In this document: positions 62,720 through 64,000 of the stretch, in pieces
Layout of the letters: the number at the start of each line of letters is the position of its first letter
Position numbering within the stretch: the stretch's first letter is position 1
Origin: Bacteroidetes bacterium UBA2364
Lineage (GTDB): Bacteria; Bacteroidota; Rhodothermia; Rhodothermales; UBA2364
NCBI GenBank assembly: GCA_002344075.1
Contig: DDTM01000057.1
Location: forward strand, 1-64,000
Direction: 5' to 3'
Length of the DNA: 64,000 nt
Notes under the pieces: model-generated
What the model was told of the DNA's origin: nothing
What the model saw: only the letters and a program-made list of their open reading frames with translations
Databases searched by the model: none
Translations under genes and position numbers: made by a program

Positions 62720-63706
62720 TTACCAACGGAGCGCTAATGCAGCCATGGCCGCCCCACCGCCAGAAGTAATGATAAAGACCCAGTCGCCTCGACGGAGTTT
62801 ACCCACTTCGTTCGCATCGGCAAGGGCCATCGGAATGGCGGCACTTCCAGTATAACCATAGCGATCCATGATGTAATGGGTTTTTGTTTCCGGAATCTCG
62901 AAATGCCCCAGCACCTCGCGTATGGTGAGGATATTAATTTGGGTGAAAAAATACCGATCCACCTCTTGTGGTACTATGTCTAATTCTATACATAATTCTT
63001 GGATCACCCCTGTCCAAAGGTCAAAATTAAACGTTTTGGGGAATTTCTTCCGGAATTGGAGCAAATGCTGTTGTTCATGAATCAGGGCTTCGGTTGGGGG
63101 CATGGCCGCTCCGCCCACATAAAGCCCCATATAGTCGTTGTACTGGCCATCGGACCATAAACGGGACGCCCGAATGCCGCTTCCATCGTTGGAAGGCATT
63201 AAAACCGCTGCACCCGCACCATCCGCAAAAAGCGTGGAGACATTGCGGTCTCTGAAGTCCAAAAAGCGGCTCATACCATATGCCCCAATTACCAATACAT
63301 ATTGATAGTGCGGATCTGCCCCAATGTATTTACTCCCGATGTCTAAAGCGGTCGCAAATCCGGCACAGGCAGTATTGACATCGAAGGATCCGGCGCCTGT
63401 AGCACCTATTTTATGTTGTACGATGGCAGCGGTAGAAGGCGAGAGGAAGTCTGGCGTATCGGTCGCAACCACCACTAATTGAATGTCCTGCGGTTGGAGA
63501 CCGGCATTCTCGATGGCGCGTAGCCCTGCTTCCGCAGCCAGATCAGATGTGGTTTGCCCTTCTGTCATATATCGCCGCTCAAAAATATTACGGTTCTCGC
63601 GCAAAAAAGCATCTACATCTTGTTGATAAAGGTCATTGAAGTACGCATTGGGGATCACCCGTTTCGGTGCATACAAACCTGTTCCGATAATTTTGGCTTT
63701 TCGCAT
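62720..63706 (-). CDS. KAS III (FabH)-like protein with altered catalytic triad
   Basis: Thiolase-fold condensing enzyme, 328 residues, similar to beta-ketoacyl-ACP synthase III. The acyl-binding Cys114 is kept in VNTACAGFATA. At the FabH HQAN position the protein reads FFTQIN (Thr255 for His), and at the GNTSAAS position it reads GYTGSAA (Tyr285 for Asn). The decarboxylating His-Asn pair is therefore missing. An acyltransferase or non-decarboxylating condensation is more likely than normal fatty-acid initiation. First gene of the leftward unit, preceded by the TonB receptor's terminator. Confidence 0.85.
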   Translation of the reverse strand: MRKAKIIGTGLYAPKRVIPNAYFNDLYQQDVDAFLRENRNIFERRYMTEGQTTSDLAAEAGLRAIENAGLQPQDIQLVVVATDTPDFLSPSTAAIVQHKIGATGAGSFDVNTACAGFATALDIGSKYIGADPHYQYVLVIGAYGMSRFLDFRDRNVSTLFADGAGAAVLMPSNDGSGIRASRLWSDGQYNDYMGLYVGGAAMPPTEALIHEQQHLLQFRKKFPKTFNFDLWTGVIQELCIELDIVPQEVDRYFFTQINILTIREVLGHFEIPETKTHYIMDRYGYTGSAAIPMALADANEVGKLRRGDWVFIITSGGGAAMAALALRW

Positions 63707-63761
63707 ACTGCTTTAAGGTCCGACTCTTGTGTGGAAAGGCGGTTTAGCGAGGTGAGTGGGC

Positions 63762-63795
63762 AAAAATGGGCGGCAGTTTGAAAGAACCACCGCCC
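63762..63795 (-). terminator. Terminator of the TonB-dependent receptor gene
   Basis: On the minus strand GGGCGG (63795-63790) pairs with CCGCCC (63773-63768), 16-base loop, followed by ATTTTTG. It sits 17 bases after the receptor stop and separates it from the KAS III-like unit. Confidence 0.75.
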
Positions 63796-63811
63796 GTTTT
63801 CGATAATTGGC

Positions 63812-64000
63812 TTATTTCAAGTTGGCTTTGAGTTCAAACGAGATCAAACGCCCAATGGCAGGCGAACCTACAAATTCTCGTTGTTCTACATTGAAGACAT
63901 TGCTCATTGCGGCTCCCAATGAAAAGATTTTATTCAGGGCATAGCCCATGCTTACGTCCACCGTAGTAAAGCCGCCCAATGCGCCATGATCCCAGTTCTT
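63812..64000 (-). CDS. TonB-dependent receptor, C-terminal end (partial)
   Basis: The last 62 codons of a gene that continues beyond the window, ending at the TAA at 63814-63812. The translation has FTTVDVSMGYAL, an AAMSNVFNVEQREFVGSPAIGR segment and the terminal strand LISFELKANLK. The (N)VFN(V)xxxxFxGSPxxGR pattern is the usual last hairpin of TonB-dependent receptor barrels. Substrate unknown. It is not part of the beta-glucan locus: opposite strand and 5 kb away. Confidence 0.8.
   Translation of the reverse strand, partial: KNWDHGALGGFTTVDVSMGYALNKIFSLGAAMSNVFNVEQREFVGSPAIGRLISFELKANLK

Noticed and set aside
58756..63706. OleABCD-like olefin or beta-lactone cluster (KAS III-like + AMP ligase + alpha/beta-hydrolase)
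   Set aside because: OleA needs the His/Asn that are missing here, the hydrolase is an exported lipoprotein rather than cytoplasmic OleB, an SSS transporter sits inside the unit and no OleD reductase is present.
63707..64000. TonB-dependent receptor as the missing outer-membrane importer of the beta-glucan locus
   Set aside because: It is on the opposite strand, about 5 kb away, behind its own terminator, and has no SusD partner in view.
1..64000. CRISPR arrays, insertion sequences, prophage or integrase genes
   Set aside because: No regularly spaced repeats, transposase motifs or phage structural genes were seen anywhere in the window.

Overview
The window reads as a chromosome segment of a mesophilic, mid-GC member of the Bacteroidota, most plausibly the Rhodothermia/Rhodothermales or a neighbouring deep branch. 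The evidence is a type IX secretion C-terminal sorting domain, lipoproteins with Bacteroidota-style lipoboxes, the end of a TonB-dependent receptor, weak Shine-Dalgarno sequences, and families typical of the phylum (TIGR02757, a MoxR/DUF4129/DUF4350 island, YfiT-like DinB). This placement is inference from gene content; no 16S gene is present.

Left part (1-17,110). A leftward unit runs SpoIIM-like protein, polytopic membrane protein, DUF4129, DUF4350, MoxR ATPase, PBP4-type D,D-carboxypeptidase, secreted M1 peptidase. It looks like an envelope-maintenance island, but the usual DUF58 partner is absent. Next comes a leftward group of tocopherol-cyclase-like protein, YbaB, flavin reductase and a TIGR02757 protein. 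A rightward group follows: a kinase-like protein with a broken P-loop, a DUF3052 protein, recA (with palindromes upstream and a UUCG-loop terminator behind it) and a wax ester synthase/DGAT. YicC converges on that group.

Central housekeeping block (17,150-28,562, all leftward). It contains tRNA-Ser(GGA) and the unit rplM-rpsI-rpsB-tsf-pyrH-frr, in which several gaps hold stable hairpins. A nested three-tier stem lies just upstream of rpsB. Further upstream are purL, zapA, an overlapping coiled-coil gene (possible ZapB analogue), pheT and pheS.

Accessory region (28,795-46,167). It holds an orphan HyuA-type oxoprolinase subunit with RNase T2 and DinB/YfiT genes, and a two-AAA-region ATPase converging on a 75-residue Phd-like/AT-hook protein. 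Then come a GH127 lipoprotein coupled to a VKOR, a nitrilase-superfamily amidase, an orphan TIGR04283 glycosyltransferase, a T9SS-secreted CotH-kinase/lamin-tail protein, two tandem paralogous secreted proteins of unknown function, and a GH20 hexosaminidase.

Beta-glucan locus (46,730-58,593, rightward, tightly packed). This is the most interesting part. A 1,045-residue protein joins a GH2-like TIM barrel with both catalytic Glu to about 650 residues that look like an outer-membrane beta-barrel. It is followed by a binding lipoprotein (CBM-like, Big_2, CBM-like), a GH16 laminarinase lipoprotein, a 1,135-residue clan GH-Q-like phosphorylase (probable beta-1,3-glucan phosphorylase), a GH30 glucanase and a GPH-type MFS sugar importer. 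There is no SusC/SusD pair. I propose that glucan is bound and cut at the surface by the lipoproteins and the barrel-anchored enzyme, trimmed by GH30, imported by the MFS carrier and phosphorolysed in the cytoplasm. The phosphorylase and GH30 genes are visibly AT-richer than their neighbours, which suggests acquisition.

Right end (58,756-64,000, leftward). A KAS III-like enzyme that has lost the usual His and Asn, a sodium:solute symporter, an acyl-CoA ligase and an alpha/beta-hydrolase lipoprotein form one unit. The window ends inside a TonB-dependent receptor.
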